51,070 bases of DNA from an uncultured Fibrobacter sp. (GTDB taxonomy: Bacteria > Fibrobacterota > Fibrobacteria > Fibrobacterales > Fibrobacteraceae). The translations under genes were made by a program, and so were the position numbers. The notes under the pieces are model-generated. The model ran no database searches. It saw only the letters and a program-made list of their open reading frames with translations, and was not told where the DNA came from. The stretch covers positions 1 to 51,070 of the forward strand of contig CAMKMX010000019.1 of the NCBI GenBank assembly GCA_946414025.1. The letters are read 5' to 3'. Shown here one piece after another: positions 39,399-47,280 of the stretch (positions within the stretch are counted from its first letter, which is position 1; each line of letters opens with the position of its first letter).

Positions 39399-42300
39399 AT
39401 GCGGTTAAAGTCTTTGTTTTTATTGTTTGGGTTAATCCTATGCACGACGTTTCTGGTGAACTGCTCCAGGGAGTCCTCCATCAAGGAAAATGTGAATTTG
39501 CGGAACAACCACTCCGTAGTGTTTATCTATAAGACGCCCTTTGAAAATCCTGATGCTTTTGCCGATTCCATTATCAACCTGCCTAACCCTGATTCTGTTA
39601 TCGTAAGTGATACCATTACCGTCACCATCGGTGACACTGTCTATATGATGGGCTTTTTGCGATACAATGCCGACAAGATTTACCTCTATCAGTGGGTTCT
39701 GGACAGTCTTGTGAAAGATACCACGGGTAAAGGCAAGGACAAAATGAAAAAAGCCTTGGTCACGGGCCACAACGCCACCCCTCAATCCTGGGTCTATATG
39801 AAGGAGGGCGTGTACTCTCCCCTATTTGTGGCCGTTGACGGAAACAGCGCAACGGATACCGCCGGTAAAGACCAGTTTATCAGAGTGATTAACACCCCAC
39901 CTTACCTAGGCGTTCCCAAGGACACACTGTGGACTAGAGCCAAGAGTCCAATCTCATTCCCCATTCTTGCTTTAGATTCCTTCGGTACAATAACATCCTT
40001 TAAGGTCGATGTGGATGCAAGTGGCAAACGAGATGCAAAGGACTGGAAATACACCAAGAGTGAGTCCTCGGATAGCCTGATAATTACGATTCCCTACGAC
40101 TCCACATTGACGGATTCTCTTGGGAACCAAAAGATTTACATCATTGTCACCGACGATGACAAGAACACCACCAAGGATAGCGTCCTCCTCCATTTCAACC
40201 AGTTGCCAACCATCAAAATTTTGGGACCCGACGACCAACAAAGGATAAGCGACACCGTAGAATCATTCCGCCTGTTCTACGAAGGCCACGACAGAGACAA
40301 TGAAGATCAGCTGAGGTACTATGTCCGAGTAGCCGCCACACCGGACAACCAGGACGACGACCTGAACCTGTCCAATGTCTATGACCTGGTACTTAAGAAC
40401 AGCGCATCCACTAGTTTTGCTGTTATAGAGAATGGGGAAAACGCCCTGAAGAACCTTGGCTTTACAGGAAGGTATTTTTCTTGGGATGTTTGGGTTACCG
40501 ACGGCTATGACACCGTAGTGGTAGAAAAAATCAAAACCAGCAAGGGTAAGCGCCCACGATTCTTCTACCTAGGGCCAGGCAAGTCCACTTGTGACTTTAT
40601 TGGAATTGCCAAGTTCGAAGGTCTGTCAGCCCATTCGGGAATCAAGATTACCTTAGTTAATACAGCTGACACGAACAACATTTACACAGCCAACACCAAT
40701 TCCAAAGGTGAATTCAGGGTATCCGACCTGCCAGCAGGGACCTTCAAACTGATTGCTGAAGACGAGACTGGCCGAGGTTTTGTTAAAGTCACTACGAGAA
40801 CTCCCAATATCAACGCCGGTGATGAAAAAGAACTGCCTCCCATTTTGCTGAAGGATCCGGCTCCGCCGCGCATTTACAACATCAAGGGATTTGAGGATAC
40901 TGTATCCACACGCGCCTTTACCGTGTCTGGTCGATTCAGTGACTATGGCTCCCAAGTAAAGACTGCTGTGGCCTTACTGGGTAAGGATACCTGTGGCACG
41001 AAAAACGACAAATGCAAGTTCTCTAACTTGAGTAGCTACGCTTGGAGCGTAGACCTGACAGGCCTGCCCGATGGAAACTACACTTTCAAGATAACTGCGA
41101 CTGACAGTGCTGGTTACCATTCCGATACCACCTTTAATTTTGTTGTCGCGGCAACCAGCATATCCCTTACTGTGAACAATGCCAGTTCGGCCATGATAGG
41201 AGAAACAGGAACACTCTCCTTTAAGGTGAATGTGACCGGAGCAAACCCCCGAGTTAACAAAGTAACTTGGAAAACCAATGTTCCAGGAGCCACCCTGCAA
41301 CCAACCGATATTCCAAAGGGTGCAGATACAGCACAGATACTGTTAGAAAAAAGCCATTTTCCGAAAGCTGAGGCCAACACCCGCTACACCATGCAAGCGA
41401 TAGCAGACAATGGAGCTGTTTCCAATGTTGTAAGGTTCGGTTTTTACAGCGACGGCCCTATGGTGAATATCGATGCCCCCGCCTACGATACGACAATTAC
41501 CCTGAACGACGTAATCGCCCTATCCACCACGGCCATCGGCAACAACACGGACGCAACGAACGACTACACGCTTGTCTGGATTTGCATTGAAGGAGGTGTC
41601 ACAACCGAGAACTGTTTTGCCGCAAACAACCTTGCGCCCACTAAGGCCTGGGCCACGGCGGGAATGAAAAAGATTGTCGCCAAAGTGACCAACAAGGATT
41701 CTAAAACGGCCACCGACACGTTGCAGGTGAATGTTATCGCCGATCCGCCGACTATCAAGATAGACGACAATGATGATATCATTTCTAGAAAGGTCAATGC
41801 CAAATATAAGTTTGAATATACAGCCAAGGACAAGTACGGGACAGTCAAGGAGGTCGCCTGGAAATGCGGCAGCGGTTCCTTTAACGCCATGGCCATATCC
41901 CCGGCAAAAAAAGAAGTGACCGATTCCATGGAAGTCCAGTTGCCCAATACCGAGGCGACAAACTACAAGTGCGTCGTCAGGGCTACCGATGACGACAACC
42001 AGGTCGGCTACGATACGCTTCGCTTCAATGTCATCAAGGATATTCCGGTAATCAGCCTCAATATTCACAACAAGAACGTTACCATCAAGGACCAGGAGCA
42101 GCTGAAATATACGGCCAGCAATACCCTTGGAGGGACTATCTATGTGGACTATGTCTGTGGTGGCAACCTGAACAACCTGAAGGTGTCCAACTGGAGCAGT
42201 TCCTGGCAAGGACGTAAAGGAGAAACTCCCAGCGTCGTTATGCCGGAAACGGCAGGGAACTACTACTGCGTTATGCGAGCTGTCGATGAAGACGAAAAGG

Positions 42301-44768
42301 ACTTGGCGGCAAGTGCTGCAACCCTTTATTCGTTGGATACGGTGACTTATAAGGTTTTCCGTGCGCCGCCCACGGTCACGCTGAACGAGTCTTATACCAG
42401 GACCATCAAGGATACGCTGACCCTGTACGCCAACGCCAAGGATTCCTCCGAAGCGACGCTTCCCGGAAGAATTGTTTCTTACGAGTGGGGCTGCGGCCCT
42501 AACAGCGATTCCAATATATTGGGCAAGTTGACCAACACGGGCAAGAACACCTACTTGGTGACCCTGCCCGATACCCCCCAAAACAACTACTTGTGCATTG
42601 TGCAGGTCGCAGACGATGACGGCCTTACCGCAAGGGATACAACCCGGTTCACCGTGGAACTTGCCCCCCCCACGGTGACAGTCGCTCGCAAGACGGGAAC
42701 TATCCGCGCAGGCTTTGACATTATCCTGAATGCCACAGCTACCGATACCTACGAGGGAACCTGGGGTTACATCGCCAAGCGGGAATGGAGCTGTGGAGCA
42801 AACGCTACGGATATCAACAACAACTGGAAGACCGTATCTACTTACGACACCACGTGGAAAGCGCCTTCTGCCTCAGTAAAATATTATTGTGTCGCCAGGG
42901 CTACCGATGATGACGGGAATATTGCCACCGATACAATGACACTAACCTACTCTACGGAACAACCCGTCATTTCCGTTGCCGAGACACAAATTTACGCCGT
43001 ACAGGGTGATGTTTTCTTCTTGAACGCCACCATAAACAACGTATGGCAGGGAATCAACTGGTACAGTTGGCAGTGTTTCTACAACGATACCAAGCAGGCC
43101 GCCGAAAGTCTCAGGAAACTGGACTACTACAAGAACGGTGAAAGATTCTACGATTACCGGGAAACACTGAGTGCCGAAGGAAGGGACTTGTACTGCGTGG
43201 TGTCCGCCGAAGAAAAGTCGACCAAGGCCGTGTTCCGCGATACATCCCATGTGAAAGTTTTGACGGCGGAAAACGACCTGCCCGTGGGAAAAATCACTGC
43301 CGTCGATACCATTTACCCCTGGAGCGGCGACGAGGCCCAGAGCGGAGAAGCGCTATACTACTATTCTCCGGAATGGGGCGGAGCCCAGTCGGTCATTGGA
43401 ACCATCGGTGATGAAAATTCCAGGGATTACTACTGGCAGTTCAGTAATGTGGGTGCGGGATTCTACCGAGGAAGCAACACCGGAGCGATAGATACCAGCA
43501 TGGCCCAGTTCAACGATGCCTTTAGGAGGCCCACCACCGAAGGTTCCTTTACGGTGTGCCTGGACTTTAGGGACAGCACCAAGGCAAATGCCGACGAATC
43601 GTTTATGAAGCGCCACCAGGCAGAAACCACCTGCCGTACCGTTTATGTCAACAGAGCGTGGAAGAATTTAGCTGCGGTCAACGATACCGTACTGGAAAAA
43701 ACTACAGTCCGTACACCTCCTGCCATTACGACCGTTGGCAACAATCTCTCTGTTGTTTACCTGACTGCCGCCAAAACAGTGGCGTCCCGTAATTACAACG
43801 GCTCCAGCTGGACAAACCTGAGCACCGCAGCAATAAGTGTCGACGATTCCATTACAGCATTGAGAATGGCCAACAATGGAACCGACTTGTTCTTGGCGGT
43901 TCTTACCAGCGGTAACGCCCTAAAAATTTATAAGTCTAATGGGGGGACTTCACCCTGGGCCGCATTCGGCAACGCCATGACATCGGTCACGTCCGTGAAC
44001 TTGACTTGTCACCCCACCTCTGGAACCCCAGTGGTAGCTTACGTCAAGAGCAATTACCCGTACTTTAGCTACTGGAAAAACGACGCTTGGGAAAACAAGC
44101 AAATATCGACAGGCAAGACTTCAAGAGAAGTGAACGCCATATTCTCTAGCGACGGGATATTGCTTACAACCTTTACAGACAACACCTCCTGGTATAATAC
44201 CTACTACGCCATTTACAACGGCAATACCAACAATTACAATGTTGCAAAGGGAGAAACCCTGATAAGCAGAGAAATGTCCGCTATAAGCCTTGCCACGGAA
44301 GGTTCAACAGTCTATATGGGCTACCTCAACCGATCTTCTGTAGTAGGCGCAGCTGGCCCTTACGTAAAGAAGGGAACACTTTCAGGAAGCACTCTTAACT
44401 GGACAGCCGAAAGGAACCTGCAAGAGGGAATGCTCCCCTCCAACATCAAAGTGGCGGCAAGAAACGGGAAAGTCTACGCCGTTATCGACGACAATGGACG
44501 AGGGCTGTCTCACTGCCATGCCTACTTCTTTGACGGCTCCCAGTGGAGACCCTATGGCGAGAATCAGCTTCCATACTTCAAGGGTCCATTCTACAGTAGT
44601 CATGGCTATAACCTTTACGGATTTTCCCCTAATATAGCAATCGCCAACAATGGTATGGTTTACATTTCTATGATTGCCTGGCCAAATGTGGGAGCCGCGA
44701 GCCAGAACAATGGACCCATATTCATGAAAAATATTTCTGAAAGTTGGACCTTCAACACCAAGCCCTAA
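39399..44768 (+). CDS. Giant lipoprotein with Cys-paired Ig/PKD-like repeats and a propeller-like end
   Basis: 1789 residues. The signal ends TTFLVNC (C22; Asn before the Cys is unusual). Several PKD/Ig-like domains lead to a carboxypeptidase-regulatory-like domain (about 395-485: TANTNSKGEFRVSDLPAGTFKL). From about 700 to 1285 there are about six related Ig-like domains. Most carry a WxCG-type Cys early and a YxCVxRAxDDDG-type Cys late (WKCGSG...YKCVVRATDDDN, WGCGPN...LCIVQVADDDG, WSCGAN...YYCVARATDDDG). From about 1420 to the end, short blade-like repeats (GNNLSVVYLT, GTDLFLAVLTSG, GSTVYMGYLN, NGKVYAVIDDNG) suggest a beta-propeller. Likely exported to the cell surface; ligand unknown. The next gene begins 1 nt after the stop. 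Confidence 0.75.
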   Translation: MRLKSLFLLFGLILCTTFLVNCSRESSIKENVNLRNNHSVVFIYKTPFENPDAFADSIINLPNPDSVIVSDTITVTIGDTVYMMGFLRYNADKIYLYQWVLDSLVKDTTGKGKDKMKKALVTGHNATPQSWVYMKEGVYSPLFVAVDGNSATDTAGKDQFIRVINTPPYLGVPKDTLWTRAKSPISFPILALDSFGTITSFKVDVDASGKRDAKDWKYTKSESSDSLIITIPYDSTLTDSLGNQKIYIIVTDDDKNTTKDSVLLHFNQLPTIKILGPDDQQRISDTVESFRLFYEGHDRDNEDQLRYYVRVAATPDNQDDDLNLSNVYDLVLKNSASTSFAVIENGENALKNLGFTGRYFSWDVWVTDGYDTVVVEKIKTSKGKRPRFFYLGPGKSTCDFIGIAKFEGLSAHSGIKITLVNTADTNNIYTANTNSKGEFRVSDLPAGTFKLIAEDETGRGFVKVTTRTPNINAGDEKELPPILLKDPAPPRIYNIKGFEDTVSTRAFTVSGRFSDYGSQVKTAVALLGKDTCGTKNDKCKFSNLSSYAWSVDLTGLPDGNYTFKITATDSAGYHSDTTFNFVVAATSISLTVNNASSAMIGETGTLSFKVNVTGANPRVNKVTWKTNVPGATLQPTDIPKGADTAQILLEKSHFPKAEANTRYTMQAIADNGAVSNVVRFGFYSDGPMVNIDAPAYDTTITLNDVIALSTTAIGNNTDATNDYTLVWICIEGGVTTENCFAANNLAPTKAWATAGMKKIVAKVTNKDSKTATDTLQVNVIADPPTIKIDDNDDIISRKVNAKYKFEYTAKDKYGTVKEVAWKCGSGSFNAMAISPAKKEVTDSMEVQLPNTEATNYKCVVRATDDDNQVGYDTLRFNVIKDIPVISLNIHNKNVTIKDQEQLKYTASNTLGGTIYVDYVCGGNLNNLKVSNWSSSWQGRKGETPSVVMPETAGNYYCVMRAVDEDEKDLAASAATLYSLDTVTYKVFRAPPTVTLNESYTRTIKDTLTLYANAKDSSEATLPGRIVSYEWGCGPNSDSNILGKLTNTGKNTYLVTLPDTPQNNYLCIVQVADDDGLTARDTTRFTVELAPPTVTVARKTGTIRAGFDIILNATATDTYEGTWGYIAKREWSCGANATDINNNWKTVSTYDTTWKAPSASVKYYCVARATDDDGNIATDTMTLTYSTEQPVISVAETQIYAVQGDVFFLNATINNVWQGINWYSWQCFYNDTKQAAESLRKLDYYKNGERFYDYRETLSAEGRDLYCVVSAEEKSTKAVFRDTSHVKVLTAENDLPVGKITAVDTIYPWSGDEAQSGEALYYYSPEWGGAQSVIGTIGDENSRDYYWQFSNVGAGFYRGSNTGAIDTSMAQFNDAFRRPTTEGSFTVCLDFRDSTKANADESFMKRHQAETTCRTVYVNRAWKNLAAVNDTVLEKTTVRTPPAITTVGNNLSVVYLTAAKTVASRNYNGSSWTNLSTAAISVDDSITALRMANNGTDLFLAVLTSGNALKIYKSNGGTSPWAAFGNAMTSVTSVNLTCHPTSGTPVVAYVKSNYPYFSYWKNDAWENKQISTGKTSREVNAIFSSDGILLTTFTDNTSWYNTYYAIYNGNTNNYNVAKGETLISREMSAISLATEGSTVYMGYLNRSSVVGAAGPYVKKGTLSGSTLNWTAERNLQEGMLPSNIKVAARNGKVYAVIDDNGRGLSHCHAYFFDGSQWRPYGENQLPYFKGPFYSSHGYNLYGFSPNIAIANNGMVYISMIAWPNVGAASQNNGPIFMKNISESWTFNTKP

Positions 44769-44769
44769 T

Positions 44770-45207
44770 ATGATTGTTGAAATTGCTTCTATCTGCGATG
44801 CGGCTACAGCCAACGGTGCCGGCGGCCGCCTGAATATTCTCGGTTCTTTTGACAGAATTTTTTCCCAGTTCCCGCTGGTGATTCCCCAGTGTGCGGCGGC
44901 CTTCCGTATCCGCTACCAGCGGGCCGAGGCCGGAGTGCACAAGCTGGTGCTATCCATCGAGGACGTGTGTGGACACCCCATTGTCCCGGGAATGGAATCA
45001 AACGTTTCTTTTGAGTCTGTGGCAAAGGGATTTGACACGGCTGCCATGAACCTGATTCTGAACATGCAGCGCCTGAAGATAGAGCGGCCCGACAAGTATA
45101 TGATTCGCCTGATTATTGACGACGAAGAGTACGTGGCCCTGCCCTTGTACGCCCTGGAAGTGCCCCACGGGAATGGGAACGCTCCTGACGGTGAAGTAAA
45201 GAACTAG
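44770..45207 (+). CDS. DUF6941-like protein
   Basis: 145 residues, no signal peptide. The opening VEIASICDAATANGAGGRLNILGSFDRIF is typical of a family of small beta-rich proteins of unknown function (DUF6941 as I recall it). It continues AAFRIRYQRAEAGVHKLVLSIEDVCG and ends YALEVPHG. The gene starts 1 nt after the giant lipoprotein gene, so it is co-transcribed. A cytoplasmic protein following a surface lipoprotein is notable. The stop shares CTAG with the convergent phosphopantetheinyl transferase gene. Confidence 0.65.
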   Translation: MIVEIASICDAATANGAGGRLNILGSFDRIFSQFPLVIPQCAAAFRIRYQRAEAGVHKLVLSIEDVCGHPIVPGMESNVSFESVAKGFDTAAMNLILNMQRLKIERPDKYMIRLIIDDEEYVALPLYALEVPHGNGNAPDGEVKN

Positions 45208-45767
45208 CCCAAAGGCATGGTAGCAAGGCACAGGGAGCATTCTCCCTGGATGCCGAGGGGTGCCGGATCCAAGTCCGTCAATTGAACGTTTTCTATGCGG
45301 GTTTCGAGAAGGGGCCTGCGTAGTGTTCCTTCGAAAAAGTCTCCGCCGTAGCACTTGAAAAAGGCCTCTTTGCGACACCAGAGGGCGTAAAAAAGCCGGA
45401 TGGCGGCACTTTCGCCTTTGGTCTGTTCAATTTGGTGGATTCGTTCCACTTCTTCGCCGGAATAGAAACGGTCCGCAAGTTTGAGACGGTTCCTGGAATG
45501 AAATTCCAGGTCTATGCCGACGCGGCATTCCCTGGAATAGGCCAGCACGCAGACATCCTTGGAGTGGGTCCAGTTGGCATCAACAGAAAGTTCCGGAAAT
45601 TCGGGTCGCGTGGAACCTGGCCTGGTTTTTAGGTCCTGTGCGGTAATGGGACAGCCGAGAGCCAGGGAGAGCTTTTCGAAAATATGCTCCCTGTGATTGG
45701 CCTTCGGGACAACCGCCAGATAGACCGTACCGTTCAGCGTAGAAACTGTTTGCCACTCACCTTCCAT
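45204..45767 (-). CDS. 4'-phosphopantetheinyl transferase (Sfp/Gsp type)
   Basis: 187 residues from ATG 45767. Transfers 4'-phosphopantetheine from CoA to a carrier-protein Ser. Family motifs are VGIDLEF (Mg-binding Asp/Glu), FYSGEEVERIHQ, and FYALWCRKEAFFKCYGGDF, corresponding to the WxxKEAxxKxxG signature. Shorter than Sfp (about 225 residues). The frame is open far upstream, but that part lies antisense to a lipoprotein gene. The ATG at 45767 has a perfect TATCTTTG box 4 nt before it. No polyketide or fatty acid synthase genes are near. Confidence 0.85.
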   Translation of the reverse strand: MEGEWQTVSTLNGTVYLAVVPKANHREHIFEKLSLALGCPITAQDLKTRPGSTRPEFPELSVDANWTHSKDVCVLAYSRECRVGIDLEFHSRNRLKLADRFYSGEEVERIHQIEQTKGESAAIRLFYALWCRKEAFFKCYGGDFFEGTLRRPLLETRIENVQLTDLDPAPLGIQGECSLCLATMPLG

Positions 45768-45771
45768 AGCC

Positions 45772-45779
45772 CAAAGATA
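45772..45779 (-). promoter_or_regulatory. Predicted -7 box for the transferase gene (leaderless)
   Basis: TATCTTTG on the minus strand, a perfect match, 4 nt before ATG 45767 and 6 bp from the opposing box at 45786. Confidence 0.55.
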
Positions 45780-45785
45780 ATTTTC

Positions 45786-45793
45786 TAGTTTAG
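45786..45793 (+). promoter_or_regulatory. Possible -7 box for the small lipoprotein gene
   Basis: TAGTTTAG, 4 nt before ATG 45798; only the TAnnTT core matches. Confidence 0.35.
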
Positions 45794-45797
45794 GGGC

Positions 45798-46298
45798 ATG
45801 ATTCCTTTCCGCCTGAAAACCTGCCTTGCCGCCGCCGTTCTGTTGATGGCCTGCGCAGATATTAACGAAGGCTGGGAGGTAGATGGCGGCGGCTACCTGA
45901 AGTACAAGATCAACGGCGAAGACGAACGGACCATCGAACTGGCGGAATCCGACGTGGAAGTGCCCTTTATCAAGAACAGCCACCGGTTTTTTCTCGTGAA
46001 GACCAGGGCCAAAGAGAGTAAACGGGGAGACCAGTTCTCCATCATGGTGAACAGGCCCGTTTTGGGCGACAACCCCGTGGTGCAGCAGTACTCCTGGTTC
46101 AACTACGGCTCCCTGACCCAGGCGCCCATCTTGGCCGACAGCAGCATTGTGCGGTTCGACCAGAAGGACGACTCCACCTGGACCGCCACCTTGGACCTGT
46201 ACACCCCGGACTGCCGGTCCGGAAGGTGCATCGACACCTTGCCCAATTTGCACATTACGGGCCGTTTGCGCTATTGGGTAGACCCGGATGCCCGCTGA
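45798..46298 (+). CDS. Small lipoprotein of unknown function
   Basis: 166 residues. The signal ends AVLLMAC (C19), followed by ADINEGWEVDGGGYLKYKINGED. The mature part is a beta-rich domain with a Cys pair near the end (CRSGRC). I do not recognise the family. It is divergent from the phosphopantetheinyl transferase gene with 30 bp between starts. It is followed at once by the promoter of tRNA-Val. Confidence 0.6.
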   Translation: MIPFRLKTCLAAAVLLMACADINEGWEVDGGGYLKYKINGEDERTIELAESDVEVPFIKNSHRFFLVKTRAKESKRGDQFSIMVNRPVLGDNPVVQQYSWFNYGSLTQAPILADSSIVRFDQKDDSTWTATLDLYTPDCRSGRCIDTLPNLHITGRLRYWVDPDAR

Positions 46299-46302
46299 CC
46301 CC

Positions 46303-46333
46303 TTGACAAAAGGGGGGCAAGTTTCTACTATTG
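46303..46333 (+). promoter_or_regulatory. Promoter of tRNA-Val
   Basis: TTGACA at 46303-46308, 17 nt, TACTAT at 46326-46331 (TACTATTG as an extended box). It fits both the sigma-70 and the TTG-N20-TAnnTTTG descriptions. The tRNA starts 12 nt after the box. Confidence 0.75.
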
Positions 46334-46345
46334 GGCTACCTTATT

Positions 46346-46419
<74 letters not shown>

Positions 46420-46423
46420 CGAG

Positions 46424-46452
46424 AAAGCCCCGCTTAAGCGAGGCTTTTTTTA
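46424..46452. terminator. Bidirectional terminator between tRNA-Val and nrdR
   Basis: AAGCC, CGC and GCG, GGCTT pair around TTAA with one C-A mismatch, followed by a T-run on the plus strand. On the minus strand it lies directly after the nrdR stop, with CTTTCTC after the stem. Confidence 0.75.
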
Positions 46453-46896
46453 TTACTTGTCCAGGGTCTTGATCTGGTCCACGAATTCGCCAACTTCCTT
46501 GAATTCGCGATAGACGGAAGCGAACCGGACATAGGCCACCGGGTCCAGTTTCTTTAGTTCCTGCATGACCAGGTTGCCTATCTGGTCGTAGGTCACTTCC
46601 AGGTTGTCGTTGGAAATCAGGTTGTTTTCGATGGTGGAGGCGATTTCTTCGATGGCGGCCTGGGTTACCGGACGCTTTTTGCAGGAGTTGGCGATACCGG
46701 CCAGGAGCTTTTCCCGCTGGAAGGGTTCCCGGTCGCCGTTACGCTTGACCACGATAAGTGGTTGGATTTCGATGTATTCCCGGGTGGTAAAACGGCGACC
46801 GCAGGCGGTACATTCTCGACGACGGCGGATGGAGTCGCCACTGACGCGGCTATCGACCACCTTGTCGTTGTCGTTCTTGCAGAAGGGGCAAATCAT
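46453..46896 (-). CDS. nrdR: Transcriptional repressor of ribonucleotide reductase genes
   Basis: 147 residues, the normal NrdR length. An N-terminal zinc ribbon (C3, C6, C29, C32) with VVDSRVSGDSIRRRRECTAC is followed by the ATP-cone (about 46-136: LIVVKRNGDREPFQREKLLAGI, DPVAYVRFASVYREF). NrdR senses ATP/dATP and binds NrdR boxes at nrd operons. No nrd gene is adjacent. A TACATTCA box lies 4 nt before the ATG. Confidence 0.96.
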   Translation of the reverse strand: MICPFCKNDNDKVVDSRVSGDSIRRRRECTACGRRFTTREYIEIQPLIVVKRNGDREPFQREKLLAGIANSCKKRPVTQAAIEEIASTIENNLISNDNLEVTYDQIGNLVMQELKKLDPVAYVRFASVYREFKEVGEFVDQIKTLDK

Positions 46897-46900
46897 GGCC

Positions 46901-46908
46901 TGAATGTA
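46901..46908 (-). promoter_or_regulatory. Predicted -7 box for nrdR (leaderless)
   Basis: TACATTCA on the minus strand, 4 nt before ATG 46896. Confidence 0.45.
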
Positions 46909-46924
46909 GCATTTTTGTTCAAGA

Positions 46925-47012
46925 TAGGCTGCGGGGTTTTAGGGGCTGTGCCCCTAGGCGAGGGGGTAGGTTGGGCGCGGCCCAACCGAGGGGGAGACTT
47001 CCCCCTTTGACG
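46925..47012. repeat. GC-rich degenerate repeat, family C, copy 2
   Basis: Runs such as GGGGCTGTGCCCCTAGG and CGAGGGGGAGACTTCCCCC echo the sequence at 290-366. The 384-bp spacer 46897-47280 holds no gene; the rest is degenerate repeat (47108-47260). Confidence 0.45.
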
Positions 47013-47107
47013 ACCGTTCGGCTCTTAAGCTGAAAAGATCTCCGGAATCGCCTCACTCTCGCCACCGCTCCAGCTTAACGCCTGGAGCTTGTGGCTCACG
47101 GACAACC

Positions 47108-47215
47108 GTTCTGCCTCCAGGATGACGTCCAGAATATCATGCCTCGCGCCTCGAACCTCACATTACGCACTCCACATCCTTTGCCCTACAGGTCCGACCC
47201 ACACCTCGAGCCTCA
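47108..47215. repeat. Decayed mosaic of spacer repeats
   Basis: CTCCAGGATGACGTCCAG (half of a family A element) is followed by GCGCCTCGAACCTCACATT and CACACCTCGAGCCTCAAAG. These phrases also occur at 33026-33045 and inside the linker of the gene at 5952-6785. Confidence 0.45.
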
Positions 47216-47226
47216 AAGCGAAGCGA

Positions 47227-47260
47227 CCCCTAGCCCCTAAATCCTAGCCCCTAACCCCTA
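47227..47260. repeat. CCCCTAAATCCTAG-type repeat, family D, copy 2
   Basis: Tandem degenerate CCCCTA units directly before the OLD gene promoter box, similar to 547-585. Confidence 0.6.
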
Positions 47261-47268
47261 AAATATTG

Positions 47269-47276
47269 TATATTCA
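47269..47276 (+). promoter_or_regulatory. Predicted -7 box for the OLD gene (leaderless)
   Basis: TATATTCA, 4 nt before ATG 47281. Confidence 0.45.
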
Positions 47277-47280
47277 AATC

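Noticed and set aside
45768..46253. Upstream extension of the phosphopantetheinyl transferase ORF
   Set aside because: It overlaps a lipoprotein gene on the other strand, has no family similarity, and a promoter box sits 4 nt before the internal ATG at 45767.
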